Under the pieces are notes generated by a model. It was not told the origin of the DNA and ran no database searches. It worked only from the letters and a program-made list of their open reading frames with translations. DNA of 36,068 bases. Source: WHSM01 sp050701635. GTDB lineage: Bacteria > Actinomycetota > Actinomycetes > Mycobacteriales > Micromonosporaceae. A program made the position numbers and the translations under genes. Positions 8,033-16,786 of this stretch are shown here, in pieces (positions within the stretch are counted from its first letter, which is position 1; the number at the start of each line of letters is the position of its first letter). The DNA lies in contig JBOGDF010000007.1 in assembly GCA_050701635.1 (NCBI GenBank), positions 1-36,068 of the forward strand, given 5' to 3'.

Positions 8033-8180
8033 CGAATTCTCCTCCACAACTGTCCACAAGGGACACCGGTTGCCAGCCGCGCCCGGGCCCCGAAGCGATG
8101 ACCATACGAAACCTGGAGGTGCGACACGCCGCCGGGTGCCGTACCGGAGCGTGGCAATCCGGTAACGGCGCGCCGGAGCC

Positions 8181-9257
8181 TCACTCCGGCAGCTCCACGC
8201 CGAGGCCGGGGGCGTCGGGCAGCGTCACGGTGCCGGCGGCGTAGCGGACGCTGCCGCGTACCGGTGGGGTGGCGAGCCACCACGCGGCGTCCAGGTCGCT
8301 GACCGCCGTCGGCCGGTACGCCGCCACCAGACTCGCCGCGGCCGCCACCCCGACCGGACCCTCCATCATCGACCCGACCAGGGTGCCGACCTGGTGCGCG
8401 GCGGCCAGCTCGAGCATGGTCCGGGCCGGGGCCAACCCGCCGCACTTGGCCAGCTTCACGTTGACCAGATCGGCGGCGCGGCGCCGGATCACCTCGAGCA
8501 GATCCGCCACCCCGAACACCGACTCGTCGGCCAGCACCGGGGTGTCCACCCGGTCGGTGACCCAGGCCAGGCCCGCCAGGTCCGGCGCCGGCACCGGCTG
8601 CTCGACCAGCTCGATGCCCAGCCCTTCGTCCTCCATGGTGCGGATCGCGCGTACCGCCGACTTCGCGTTCCAGCCCTGGTTGGCGTCGAGCCGGATCGTC
8701 ACGCCCGGGCCGACCGCGTCGCGTACCGCCCGGACCCGGGCCACGTCGTCGGCGGCGTCGCCGGTGCCCACCTTGAGCTTCAACACCGAAAATCCTTCGC
8801 CGGTACGCTGCCGCGCCGCCGTCGCGAGACTCTCGGCCGACCCCGCGGACAGCGTCACGTCGGTGGGTACGGACAGCGAGGTCCCGCCGAGCAGGCGTAC
8901 CAGCGGAATCCCCAGCCGGCGCGCGGCCAGGTCGTGCAACGCGACGTCGACCGCCCCCTTGGCGTTGTGGTTTCCCGGTACGGCGGCCCGCACCTCGCGC
9001 AGCAGCCCGGTCAGCTCGTCGGGGTCGCGCCCCAGCAGCAGCGGGCGCAGCATGGTGTCGATCACGGCATCCGCGCCGGCCATCGACTCCCCGGTGACCC
9101 GCCAGACCTGCGGCGCCTCCCCGAAGCCGTGCTCCCCGTCGGCGTGCACGATCTCCACCAGCAAGGTCTCGACGCTGCTGCTCACCCGCAGCGCGGTACG
9201 GAACGGCGTGTGCAGGGGCGCGACCAGCCGGTGGGTACGTACCTCCGCGATCGTCAT
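8181..9257 (-). CDS. L-Ala-D/L-Glu epimerase (enolase superfamily)
   Basis: A 358-residue enzyme of the muconate-lactonizing subgroup. The acid/base lysines of the KxK motif fall at K160 and K162, the metal ligands at D191 (RLDANQGW), E219 (ELVEQP) and D244 (LADES), and the second catalytic lysine at K268 (VNVKLAKCGG). These numbers coincide with those I recall for the Bacillus subtilis Ala-Glu epimerase. The C-terminal DLDAAWWL is compatible with dipeptide binding. It interconverts L-Ala-D-Glu and L-Ala-L-Glu so the muropeptide dipeptide can be degraded. It starts 10 bases after the stop of the serine hydrolase and precedes the NlpC/P60 gene, forming a muropeptide-recycling set. Confidence 0.88.
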   Translation of the reverse strand: MTIAEVRTHRLVAPLHTPFRTALRVSSSVETLLVEIVHADGEHGFGEAPQVWRVTGESMAGADAVIDTMLRPLLLGRDPDELTGLLREVRAAVPGNHNAKGAVDVALHDLAARRLGIPLVRLLGGTSLSVPTDVTLSAGSAESLATAARQRTGEGFSVLKLKVGTGDAADDVARVRAVRDAVGPGVTIRLDANQGWNAKSAVRAIRTMEDEGLGIELVEQPVPAPDLAGLAWVTDRVDTPVLADESVFGVADLLEVIRRRAADLVNVKLAKCGGLAPARTMLELAAAHQVGTLVGSMMEGPVGVAAAASLVAAYRPTAVSDLDAAWWLATPPVRGSVRYAAGTVTLPDAPGLGVELPE

Positions 9258-9267
9258 GTCCGCGACC

Positions 9268-10158
9268 CTAACCGGCGCCGGGGGCGGACCCCAGACCGTG
9301 CCGGTCGGCCCAGCTGGCCGCCGCGATCCGGCCCATCAGCGCCCGCATCCCGGCGTCGTCCGGCCGCCCGTCGCGGTCCGCGGTCAGGCACACCACCAGC
9401 AGGTACGCCGGCGCGTCGGCCGGGTAGACGATCGCGGCGTCGTGCCGGATGCCGTCCACCCAGCCGTTCTTGTGCGCGATCCGGGTGCCCGCCGGCAGCC
9501 CGGTCGGCAGATCGTCGTTCTTCTGCTGTGCCAGCAGCACCTGGCGCATCTCCTGGCAGTTGGCGGGGAAGGCGATCCGGTCGGCGGCGATCGCCCCCAG
9601 CAGCGCGGCGAGGTCGGCGGCGGTGACGGCGTTGTCCACTCCGGCGTCGCGCGCGGCGTAGTCCTCGATGCCGCGTCGGAGCACACTGCCGGTGGCGCCG
9701 GCGGCACGCCAGACCTGGTCCGCGGCGGCGTAGCCGGTGTGTTCCAGCACCAGGTTGGTGGCGAGGTTGGAGGAGAGCACGATCATCTGCCGGGCCAGCG
9801 CGCGCAGCGGCATCGTCTGCCCCAGCGCGGCCCACACCGACGGGTCGGAGTCGTACTCCGGGTCGCACCGGAAGCGGGGCGCGTCCGGTGCCGCGGAGGC
9901 GAAGTCGTCGTGCACCTTGACCGGAGCGTCCAGGTCCAGCGCGCCGGCGTCGGCCAACCGGTACGCCGCCGCCAACACCGCCAGCTTCATGGTGCTCGCC
10001 GGGTAGTGCGGTACGTCCGCCAACCGCCGGTAGTACGCCGGCCCGCCCACCGGCCCGCACCACACCGACACCGTGCCCCCGGCGTTCGCCAGATCGTCTT
10101 CCAGCGCCACGAGCGCCGAAGTTGGGGCGCCGGCCGCGGGTGCGGCGGGCGGGATCAC
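9268..10158 (-). CDS. Serine hydrolase of the class A beta-lactamase fold, no signal peptide
   Basis: A 296-residue protein. The start is taken as GTG 10158, which overlaps the typA stop as GTGA; an alternative is the GTG at VALEDDL (residue 18). It has the three active-site motifs of penicillin-recognising serine enzymes: SxxK as STMK (S55-K58), SxN as SSN (S129-N131), and KNG (K230-G232) in place of KTG. The Thr-to-Asn change is unusual for true class A enzymes but occurs in serine hydrolases annotated as beta-lactamase-like. No Sec or Tat signal, lipobox or anchor is visible, so it may act in the cytoplasm. Its operon partners handle muropeptides. Whether it hydrolyses beta-lactams cannot be told from sequence. 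Confidence 0.85.
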   Translation of the reverse strand: MIPPAAPAAGAPTSALVALEDDLANAGGTVSVWCGPVGGPAYYRRLADVPHYPASTMKLAVLAAAYRLADAGALDLDAPVKVHDDFASAAPDAPRFRCDPEYDSDPSVWAALGQTMPLRALARQMIVLSSNLATNLVLEHTGYAAADQVWRAAGATGSVLRRGIEDYAARDAGVDNAVTAADLAALLGAIAADRIAFPANCQEMRQVLLAQQKNDDLPTGLPAGTRIAHKNGWVDGIRHDAAIVYPADAPAYLLVVCLTADRDGRPDDAGMRALMGRIAAASWADRHGLGSAPGAG

Positions 10159-12023
10159 TGGTTGCCGTGTTTGCGGCGGGCGGTCGCCCGGCCCCGTTGG
10201 TGCGCGTCGAGCAGCACCTTGCGTACCCGTACCGCCTCGGGGGTGATCTCCACGCACTCGTCCTCGCGGCAGAACTCCAGCGCCTGCTCCAGCGAGAGCT
10301 TGCGGGGCGGGATCAGCCGCTCCAGCTCCTCCGCGGTCGAGGAGCGGATGTTGGTGAGCTTCTTCTCCTTGGTGATGTTGACGTCCATGTCGTCGGCGCG
10401 GGAGTTCTCGCCGACGATCATGCCCTCGTACACCTCGGTGCCGGGCTCCACGAACAGCGTGCCGCGCTCCTGCAGGTTGAACATCGCGAAGCTGGTCGCC
10501 ACCCCGGTACGGTCGGCCACCAGCGAGCCCGACGCCCTCGTACGCAGCTCCCCGAACCACGGCTCGTACGACTCGAACACGTGGTGCGCGATCCCGGTGC
10601 CCCGGGTCTCGGTGAGGAACTCGGTACGGAATCCGATCAGCCCGCGCGCCGGCACCAGCCACTCCATGCGTACCCAGCCGGTGCCGTGGTTGACCATCTG
10701 CTCCATCCGGCCCTTGCGGGTGGCGAGCAGCTGGGTGATGGCGCCGAGATACTCCTCGGGGGCGTCGATGGTGACCCGCTCGGTGGGCTCGCAGAGCTTC
10801 CCGTCGATCTCCCGGGTGACCACCTGCGGCTTGCCGACGGTCAGCTCGTACTTCTCGCGGCGCATCGTCTCCACCAGGATCGCCAGCGCCAGCTCGCCAC
10901 GGCCCTGCACCTCCCAGGTGTCGGGGCGCTCCGTGGGCAGCACCCGCAGCGACACGTTGCCGACCAGCTCCTTGTCGAGCCGGTCCTTCACCAGCCGGGC
11001 GGTCACCTTGTTGCCCTTGGTACGCCCGGACAGCGGCGAGGTGTTGATCCCGATCGTCATCGAGATCGCCGGCTCGTCCACGGTGATCAGCGGCAGCGGG
11101 GTCGGGTCCTCGGGGTCGGCCAGGGTGTCGCCGATCATGATCTCGGAGATCCCGGCGATCGCGATGATGTCGCCCGGCCCGGCCTGCTCAGCGGGCTTGC
11201 GCTCCAGCCCGTCGGTCATCAGCAGCTCGGTCACCTTGACCCGTTCGATGGTGCCGTCGTGGCGGCACCACGCCGCCTGCTGGCCCTTGCGGATGGTGCC
11301 CTGGTGCACCCGGCACAGCGCCAGCCGGCCCAGGAACGGCGAGGCGTCGAGGTTGGTGACGTGCGCCTGCAGCGGCGCCCCCTCGTGGTACGACGGGGCG
11401 GGGATGGTGTCGAACAGGGTGGTGAACAGCGGCTCCAGGTTGGCCGAGTCGGCCGGTACGGTGCCGTCCTGCGGCTGGTTCAGGGTGGCGATGCCGTCCC
11501 GGGCGCAGGCGTAGATGATCGGGAAGTTGATCTGCTCCTCGTCGGCGTCCAGGTCGAGGAACAGCTCGTACGTCTCGTCCACGACCTCCTTGATCCGGGC
11601 GTCGGAACGGTCCACCTTGTTGATCACGAGCACGATCGGCAGCCGCGCCGTGAGCGCCTTGCGCAGCACGAACCGGGTCTGCGGCAGCGGCCCCTCCGAC
11701 GCGTCGACCAGCAGCAGTACGCCGTCCACCATGGTCAGCCCGCGCTCCACCTCGCCGCCGAAGTCGGCGTGGCCGGGGGTGTCGATGATGTTGATGACGA
11801 TCTGCTCGCCGTCGGCGGAGAGGTAGTTGACGGCGGTGTTCTTCGCCAGGATCGTGATGCCCTTCTCACGCTCCAGGTCCATCGAGTCCATCACCCGGTC
11901 GGCCATCTCGCCCCGGGCGTGGTACGCGCCGGCCTGGCGCAGCATGGCGTCGACCAGGGTGGTCTTCCCGTGGTCGACGTGGGCGATGATCGCGACGTTG
12001 CGCAGGTCAGAGCGAAGCGGCAT
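10155..12023 (-). CDS. typA: Translational GTPase TypA/BipA
   Basis: A 622-residue GTPase. G1 is AHVDHGKTT near residue 14, G3 is DTPGH, and G4 is NKVD. The EF-G-like domains and the BipA-specific C-terminal domain (around FRTEFLTETRGTGIAHHVFE, NITKEKKLTNIRSS and LSLEQALEFCREDECVEITPE) are intact. BipA binds the ribosome and assists 50S assembly and stress adaptation. A GAGGATGG sequence precedes the ATG at 12023. The stop overlaps the start of the serine hydrolase by four bases, so it heads a probable four-gene minus-strand operon with typA, serine hydrolase, epimerase and NlpC/P60. Confidence 0.96.
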   Translation of the reverse strand: MPLRSDLRNVAIIAHVDHGKTTLVDAMLRQAGAYHARGEMADRVMDSMDLEREKGITILAKNTAVNYLSADGEQIVINIIDTPGHADFGGEVERGLTMVDGVLLLVDASEGPLPQTRFVLRKALTARLPIVLVINKVDRSDARIKEVVDETYELFLDLDADEEQINFPIIYACARDGIATLNQPQDGTVPADSANLEPLFTTLFDTIPAPSYHEGAPLQAHVTNLDASPFLGRLALCRVHQGTIRKGQQAAWCRHDGTIERVKVTELLMTDGLERKPAEQAGPGDIIAIAGISEIMIGDTLADPEDPTPLPLITVDEPAISMTIGINTSPLSGRTKGNKVTARLVKDRLDKELVGNVSLRVLPTERPDTWEVQGRGELALAILVETMRREKYELTVGKPQVVTREIDGKLCEPTERVTIDAPEEYLGAITQLLATRKGRMEQMVNHGTGWVRMEWLVPARGLIGFRTEFLTETRGTGIAHHVFESYEPWFGELRTRASGSLVADRTGVATSFAMFNLQERGTLFVEPGTEVYEGMIVGENSRADDMDVNITKEKKLTNIRSSTAEELERLIPPRKLSLEQALEFCREDECVEITPEAVRVRKVLLDAHQRGRATARRKHGNQ

Positions 12024-12143
12024 GTGTCCATCCTCGCTGGTGGTACGCCGATCCCGCCTGCTGGGGTGCCGGTCAGTGACGCAACTCGGCGTCTGTGAAA
12101 CCCGTCACATGGCTGTGCGCGAGGAGCGCCGTCGCGAGGTCGG

Positions 12144-12836
12144 CTAACAGGCGTCCACCAGCGCGAGCAGGTCGACCAGCTCGTCCACCGCATCGTCGGG
12201 TCGCAGCTCGTCGGGCTGGTAGCGGTGGCCGGCGGCGCCCGGGTACCCGGCGTTGGTGATCAGCACCGGCCGCATCCCCGCCTGCTCGGCGCCCCAGTGT
12301 TCCCGGCTGGCGCCGTCCCCGACGTACCAGCAGTCGCGGGGGGAGACGGCCAGCCGGGCGGCGGCGGTGGCGTACAGCCGCTGGTCCGGTTTGCGGTAGC
12401 CCTCGGCCCAGGAGAACACCGGAGCGTCGATCAGGCCGGCGTACGGGGTCTGGTCCCAGGCCTCGCACAGCTCGCTGCTGCAGTCGCTGATCAGTCCCCG
12501 CGCCAGGCCGCGGGAGCGCAGTGCGGTCAGCGTCTCCACCGTTCCTTTCCGGGGGGTACGCAGCCGCGCCGAGCCGGCCAGGTGACGGCGTACCGCCTCG
12601 TCCAGCTGGTACCCGGACGGGCGCGCGCCGCACCGCCGCGCGATCGCGTCCAGGGTGGCGCGGGTGTCGCCGTGAACGCCGCTGGCCCGCTCGGTGAAGC
12701 TGTCCGCCATCGCGGCGTGGAACACGGCGCCGTCAACGCCGAGCGCCTCCCCGGTGGAGCGGTAGACGGATTCGCGTACCGCCTCGGCGGCGGGGTCGGT
12801 CAACGTACCGAAGAAGTCGAAGATCACCGCGCGCAT
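12144..12836 (-). CDS. HAD-superfamily hydrolase
   Basis: A 230-residue phosphatase-like protein. Motif I is DFFGTLTD at residues 7-14 (nucleophile D7), motif II is LISDCSSE, motif III is the lysine of GYRKPDQRLY, and motif IV is YVGDGAS. A helical cap lies between motifs I and II, as in subfamily I HAD enzymes such as phosphoglycolate phosphatase and haloacid dehalogenase. Substrate is unknown. The ATG lies four bases after the stop of the upstream acetyltransferase gene, so the two are translationally coupled. No terminator is visible before it. Confidence 0.85.
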   Translation of the reverse strand: MRAVIFDFFGTLTDPAAEAVRESVYRSTGEALGVDGAVFHAAMADSFTERASGVHGDTRATLDAIARRCGARPSGYQLDEAVRRHLAGSARLRTPRKGTVETLTALRSRGLARGLISDCSSELCEAWDQTPYAGLIDAPVFSWAEGYRKPDQRLYATAAARLAVSPRDCWYVGDGASREHWGAEQAGMRPVLITNAGYPGAAGHRYQPDELRPDDAVDELVDLLALVDAC

Positions 12837-12840
12837 CGGA

Positions 12841-13626
12841 TCAGCTCGGGTGCCACAGGTACGGGACGGTGACCGCGACCGGCACCATGCCGAGCCGGCG
12901 CAGGATCGGCCGGCTGTCCACGGAGGTGTCGACCTGCAGGTACCGGAAGCCGCGGTCGATCGCGAGCTGGGCCCGGTACGCCACCGTCGCCCGGTAGAGC
13001 CCCTGGCCGCGCCATTCGCGGCGGGTGGAGCCGCCCCAGATCGACGCGAACTCGGTGCCCTCGTGGAAGTTGACCCGGCCGGCGCACAGCACCTCGGCGT
13101 CGGTCTCCACCACGATCACCACGCACGGATCGCCGGGCCCGGCGATCTCGCGTGCCAGCGCGTCGGCCTGCCAGCTCTGGTCGCCGCCCCACACGTCCTG
13201 CTGCAGCTGCTGGATCCGCTCCAGGTCGGCGCGCGCGGTGACTTCGCGCAGCCGTACCCCCTCGGGGAGCGCGGGTGGCGTGGCCAGGTCGGTCGCCTCG
13301 CCGATCAGCACCACCTCTTCGTCCTCGGGTACGAACCCGGCGGCGCGCAACCGCTCCGGCAGCTCCTCGGGCAGGTCGTGCGCGTGGTACTTCCACTCGA
13401 ACGCCTCGCCCCGGCCACCGAAGTACGCGCACTGCGCGGCGATGAATCCGTCCAGCTCGGCGCCCGTCAGCCCGCCGAGATCCCGGTAGGTGAGGAAGCC
13501 GCCGCCCGGCCCGCCGTCCCGGCGCAGCACCGGACCGACCCGTACGGCGCCCGGGTACGGCCGGGTACGGAGTTGCGTGTCGTACGCCCGGCGGTACGCG
13601 AGGGCCTGGTCGGTGAGCTGCAGCAT
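12841..13626 (-). CDS. GNAT-family N-acetyltransferase
   Basis: A 261-residue protein whose C-terminal half has the GNAT fold. The acetyl-CoA-binding motif A is STRREWRGQGLYRATVAYR (the R/QxxGxG/A loop), followed by the strand-helix DRGFRYLQVDTSVDSRPILRRLG. The N-terminal ~100 residues (FIAAQCAYFGGRGEAFEWKYH) are an extension seen in tandem or extended GNATs. The substrate is not predictable. It is coupled to the HAD gene downstream. No clear Shine-Dalgarno precedes the ATG at 13626, so the start is less certain than the frame. Confidence 0.82.
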   Translation of the reverse strand: MLQLTDQALAYRRAYDTQLRTRPYPGAVRVGPVLRRDGGPGGGFLTYRDLGGLTGAELDGFIAAQCAYFGGRGEAFEWKYHAHDLPEELPERLRAAGFVPEDEEVVLIGEATDLATPPALPEGVRLREVTARADLERIQQLQQDVWGGDQSWQADALAREIAGPGDPCVVIVVETDAEVLCAGRVNFHEGTEFASIWGGSTRREWRGQGLYRATVAYRAQLAIDRGFRYLQVDTSVDSRPILRRLGMVPVAVTVPYLWHPS

Positions 13627-13667
13627 GCCGTGACCCGATCACATCAGGGCGGGCGCCGTCCATGCGA

Positions 13668-14927
13668 TTACCTCTCGGCTGGCTCCAGCGCCTCGGCGTA
13701 GCTGGCGTGGCGGAACGGCGAGACGGCGAGCGCGACCGCGACCACCGCGAACCCGGCGATGCCGACCCACAGGGCGGTACGTACGCCCGCCGTGTCGGCC
13801 AGCAGCCCGCCCAGCGGGGCGCCGACCACGATCGCCGCCCGGTTCAGGGAGCGCATCGTCGCGTTCATCCGGCCCCGCAGCCCGTCCGGGGTGACGCACT
13901 GGCGGTAGCTCATCTCGTTGGGGCCCTTGATCCCCATCGCGATCCAGAACAGGAACTGCGCCACGCAGACCAGCACCAGGGCGTACGGGCCGGGGCCGGC
14001 GAACGGCACCAGCAGCCAGGTCAGCGGGGTCACCGCCTCGGCGCCCACCTTGGTGCGGCCGGCGTCGAACCGGCGCCCGGCCCAGCCCGCCAGCGCGCCG
14101 CCCAGCACCGCTCCGGCGCCGCCGCAGGCGTACGCGATGCCGAGCCCGAGCGCGCCGAGGTTCAGGTCGCGGGTCACGTACACCACGAAGGCGACGGTGA
14201 GCAGGCTGTGGCACAGGAACCAGCCGTGGGTGGTCAACGCCATCGGGGCGAGCATGCGGTGCCCGTACACCCAGGAAAGTCCTTCCCGGAGCTCCCGCCA
14301 GAGGTGTCGCTCGGCCGCGGGCGGTGGGGGTGGTTCGGGACGCCGGATCGTGGCGAGCAGGATCGCCGACCACAGGTACGACACCGCGTCGACCAGGATC
14401 GCCAGCGGCGCCCCGACCGCCTTCACCAGTACGCCGGCCAGCAGCGGCCCGGCGGTCTGCGCCACGGAGTCGGACTGCTCCAGCCGGGCGTACGCCGAGG
14501 TCAGCCGGTCCGCCGGCACCAGCTGCGGCAGGTACGCCTGATCCGCGGCGTCGAACAGCAACGACAGCAGCCCGAACACCGCGACGAACGCGGCGAGCAC
14601 CGGCAGGGTAAGCAGCTCGAGGAAGTACAGCGCGGGGATCCCGCACAGCAGCACGGCGCGCCCCACATCGGTGCCGATCAGCACCGGCCGCCGCCGGTAC
14701 CGATCCACCAATACGCCCGCCACCAGCCCGAACAGCAGGTACGGCAGCCAGCGGGCGGCGTTCACCAGCCCCAGCTCGAGCCCGCTGGCCCGCAGCGTGA
14801 CCACCACCAGGATCTGCAGCGCCAGCGTGGTGACGTGGGTGCCGAACACCGACACCGTCGAGGCGGCCCAGAACCGCCGGTAGTCGGGGAGCCGCAGCAG
14901 CCGTGTCACGTCCCGGACCCTAGCCAT
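13668..14927 (-). CDS. MFS transporter, macrolide-efflux-like exporter
   Basis: A 419-residue protein with roughly 12 hydrophobic segments. It begins MARVRDVTRLLRLPDYRRFWAAS, the usual opening of Micromonosporaceae and Streptomyces MFS exporters of the MefA/enterobactin-exporter-like group; the frame is open upstream but those residues are atypical. The loop after the second helix pair carries VDRYRRRPVLIGTD, the MFS signature (D-R-x-x-R-R). It probably exports a small hydrophobic compound. It is 41 bases upstream of the acetyltransferase on the same strand and may be cotranscribed with it. Confidence 0.85.
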   Translation of the reverse strand: MARVRDVTRLLRLPDYRRFWAASTVSVFGTHVTTLALQILVVVTLRASGLELGLVNAARWLPYLLFGLVAGVLVDRYRRRPVLIGTDVGRAVLLCGIPALYFLELLTLPVLAAFVAVFGLLSLLFDAADQAYLPQLVPADRLTSAYARLEQSDSVAQTAGPLLAGVLVKAVGAPLAILVDAVSYLWSAILLATIRRPEPPPPPAAERHLWRELREGLSWVYGHRMLAPMALTTHGWFLCHSLLTVAFVVYVTRDLNLGALGLGIAYACGGAGAVLGGALAGWAGRRFDAGRTKVGAEAVTPLTWLLVPFAGPGPYALVLVCVAQFLFWIAMGIKGPNEMSYRQCVTPDGLRGRMNATMRSLNRAAIVVGAPLGGLLADTAGVRTALWVGIAGFAVVAVALAVSPFRHASYAEALEPAER

Positions 14928-15021
14928 CGGCTGCCGCTCCGGAGCCGCGGCGGGCAGCCGGGGTGGCGCGGGTCTCCGTACTATCGATCGACGTCCATCA
15001 ACCGCCCACGGGGAGCCCAGA

Positions 15022-15537
15022 GTGAAAACGCCCGAGAAGCCGTCCCTGAACCGCATCATCCTCTGGATGGCGAACGATCTGAGAGTGATCGCCGCCGTGT
15101 ACGTCGGCAGCCTGTTCGTCGCCGCCGGCATCTTCTCGCTGGCGGAGGGCCGGGACTACTTCGACAGTCTCTGGTGGTGCGTGGTGACCGCACTGACCAT
15201 CGGGTACGGCGACATCTCGCCGGCGACCGGCACCGGCCGGGTGGCGGCCGTGGTGTTCCAGCACTTCTGGATCTTCGGGATCGCGCCGCTGATCGTGGTC
15301 AACATCATCATCCGGGTGGCGCGCGACAAGGATCAGTACACCCACGCCGAGCAGGAGTGGATCGAGGAGTCGATTCTCCGGATCGCGACGAAGCTGGACG
15401 TGGAGCTGCCCGCCCCGCCGGTAGAGGCCGAGTTCGGCCCGGTCACGCCGGACGGGAAGTCAGGTGACGCAGGTACGGCGGCAGCGCCTGCGAGCTCCGG
15501 TACATCTCCGGCGACAGATAGCGGCACGAGCCGGTGA
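15022..15537 (+). CDS. Two-TM potassium channel (Ion_trans_2)
   Basis: A 171-residue channel with GTG start preceded by GGGAG. TM1 spans roughly residues 22-42, the pore helix 48-58, the selectivity filter TIGYGD residues 59-64, and TM2 about 73-98. GYG marks K+ selectivity. After TM2 comes a short helical region and then a low-complexity Ala/Ser/Thr tail. The last 95 bases overlap the 3' end of the convergent aminopropyltransferase gene, and the low-complexity tail corresponds exactly to this overlap. Single-domain K+ channels recur next to SpeE, DUF350 and ATP-grasp genes in other bacteria (established as a neighbourhood pattern; cited from memory), so it may belong functionally to the 16303-19472 cluster. 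Confidence 0.9.
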   Translation: MKTPEKPSLNRIILWMANDLRVIAAVYVGSLFVAAGIFSLAEGRDYFDSLWWCVVTALTIGYGDISPATGTGRVAAVVFQHFWIFGIAPLIVVNIIIRVARDKDQYTHAEQEWIEESILRIATKLDVELPAPPVEAEFGPVTPDGKSGDAGTAAAPASSGTSPATDSGTSR

Positions 15538-16306
15538 GCGACGCCAGCGCCGCCGTCACCTGGTCGTCGGTAGGCGGCGCCTGGTCCGACGCGATCAGGA
15601 AGCCGAAGCTGGTCAGCTGGTAGCAGGGCACCACCGCGTGGTGCAGCGCCACGTGCCCGAACACCGACGCCAGCCGGCGGTACGTGACCGCGACCTCGTC
15701 GGGCTGGAACGTCAACGAGCCGCACTGCATCGCCAGCACGCCGCCCGGCGCGAGCGTGTCCCGGCACCGCGTGAGGAAGTCCGACTCGAACAGCTGCTCC
15801 GCCGGGCTGCCGGGCAGCGGATCGGTCAGATCCAGGATCACGATGTCGTACCGGTCGGTGGTGCGGGCCAGGTACGCGGCGCCGTCGTCGAGCACCAGCC
15901 GGGTACGCGGGTCGTCGTACCCGCCGCCGGACAGCTCCGGCAGGTGCTCCCGGCTGACCTCGATCACCGTACGGTCGATCTCGACCTGGGTCACCGTACG
16001 CAGGGTGGGGGAGCGCAGCAGCTGCTTGAGGGCACCGCCGTCGCCGCCGCCGATCACCAGCGCGGTGGCGGGCGCGCCGTGGCGTACCACCGGGGTCAGC
16101 GCCAGCATCTCGTGGTAGACGAACTCGTCGGAGACCGTGGCCTGCACGATCCCGTCGATCACCAGCATCCGCCCGAAGAACGCGGTGTCGAAGACCTGGA
16201 TGTGCCCGTACCCGCTCTTCACATCGGCGAGGGTCGCGTTGACTTCTATCCCGATCTCAATCCCGGGCCGGCCGTACGGGAGGTCGCGCTCGAAGAAGGT
16301 GGTCAT
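15443..16306 (-). CDS. speE: Polyamine aminopropyltransferase (spermidine-synthase family)
   Basis: A 287-residue enzyme starting MTTFFERDLPYG. The decarboxylated-AdoMet site reads LVIGGGDGG, VTQVEIDR and VLDDGAAYL, the putrescine-side DEFVYHEMLAL is present, and the catalytic-loop region is DLTDPLPGSPAEQLFE (D-x-T-D-P, as in spermidine synthases). It transfers an aminopropyl group to a diamine. ATGA overlap with the upstream AdoMet-decarboxylase-like gene couples the pair, which would supply its substrate. Whether the product is spermidine or another amine cannot be decided. The 3' end runs under the channel gene. Confidence 0.9.
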   Translation of the reverse strand: MTTFFERDLPYGRPGIEIGIEVNATLADVKSGYGHIQVFDTAFFGRMLVIDGIVQATVSDEFVYHEMLALTPVVRHGAPATALVIGGGDGGALKQLLRSPTLRTVTQVEIDRTVIEVSREHLPELSGGGYDDPRTRLVLDDGAAYLARTTDRYDIVILDLTDPLPGSPAEQLFESDFLTRCRDTLAPGGVLAMQCGSLTFQPDEVAVTYRRLASVFGHVALHHAVVPCYQLTSFGFLIASDQAPPTDDQVTAALASLTGSCRYLSPEMYRSSQALPPYLRHLTSRPA

Positions 16307-16716
16307 CGCTGCAGCACCCGCCGGCGTACCGTAGCGGCGCCGAAATACTCCTGGCTGAACGCCGTGGCGGCGTCGGCGTCGAACGGCTTGCACGAGAACA
16401 CGTTGAGGTAAGCGGAGTTCCACAGCTCGCTGAAGTGCCCGCTGATGCAGCTGGTCTCGATCAGCTGCACCACCGAGTAGCCGGCGGTCTTCGCGTCGCC
16501 CAGCCCGAACCGTTCGGCGAACGGCTCCCCGTACGGCGTCATCTCGATCACGGCACACAGCTCACGGACGTACGCCGTCAGCCGGTCCCGGGAGCGGATC
16601 GTGTCCGGGTCGCAGTCGTACAGGTCGAGGACGAGCTCCGTACCGAACTGGTCCGGGGTCGCGGCGGGTTGCGGGCGCGACCTATGCTCTCGTTTCGGTA
16701 CGGCATCGGATCTCAT
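16303..16716 (-). CDS. S-adenosylmethionine decarboxylase-like protein (divergent SpeD)
   Basis: A 137-residue protein; start ATG 16716 chosen (AGGA just upstream), but a later start near PDQFGTELVL is possible. Around residues 86-110, ETSCISGHFSE and LNVFSC align with the processing region of prokaryotic AdoMet decarboxylases. S89, H94 and C109 have the spacing (+5, +20) of the pyruvoyl serine, histidine and cysteine I recall for the Thermotoga enzyme (S63, H68, C83). The standard consensus ESHISIHTWPE is not kept: the residue before S89 is Thr, not Glu. The proenzyme would self-cleave at T88-S89 to form a pyruvoyl group. It is coupled to speE. It may decarboxylate AdoMet or a different substrate. 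Confidence 0.75.
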   Translation of the reverse strand: MRSDAVPKREHRSRPQPAATPDQFGTELVLDLYDCDPDTIRSRDRLTAYVRELCAVIEMTPYGEPFAERFGLGDAKTAGYSVVQLIETSCISGHFSELWNSAYLNVFSCKPFDADAATAFSQEYFGAATVRRRVLQR

Positions 16717-16786
16717 CGATCCTGGATTCCTCTCTCGCCGACACGGGGGCGTGGCGTGGCACCAGATCGCGACCAACCTACCGGTG

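Noticed and set aside
7118..8059. Earlier TTG start at 8059 for the NlpC/P60 gene
   Set aside because: The GGAGGAG site is inside that extension and correctly spaced for GTG 8032.
8269..11514. Open frame of about 1081 codons on the plus strand over epimerase, hydrolase and typA
   Set aside because: Antisense to three clear genes; low-complexity Ser/Thr/Arg composition and no ribosome binding site.
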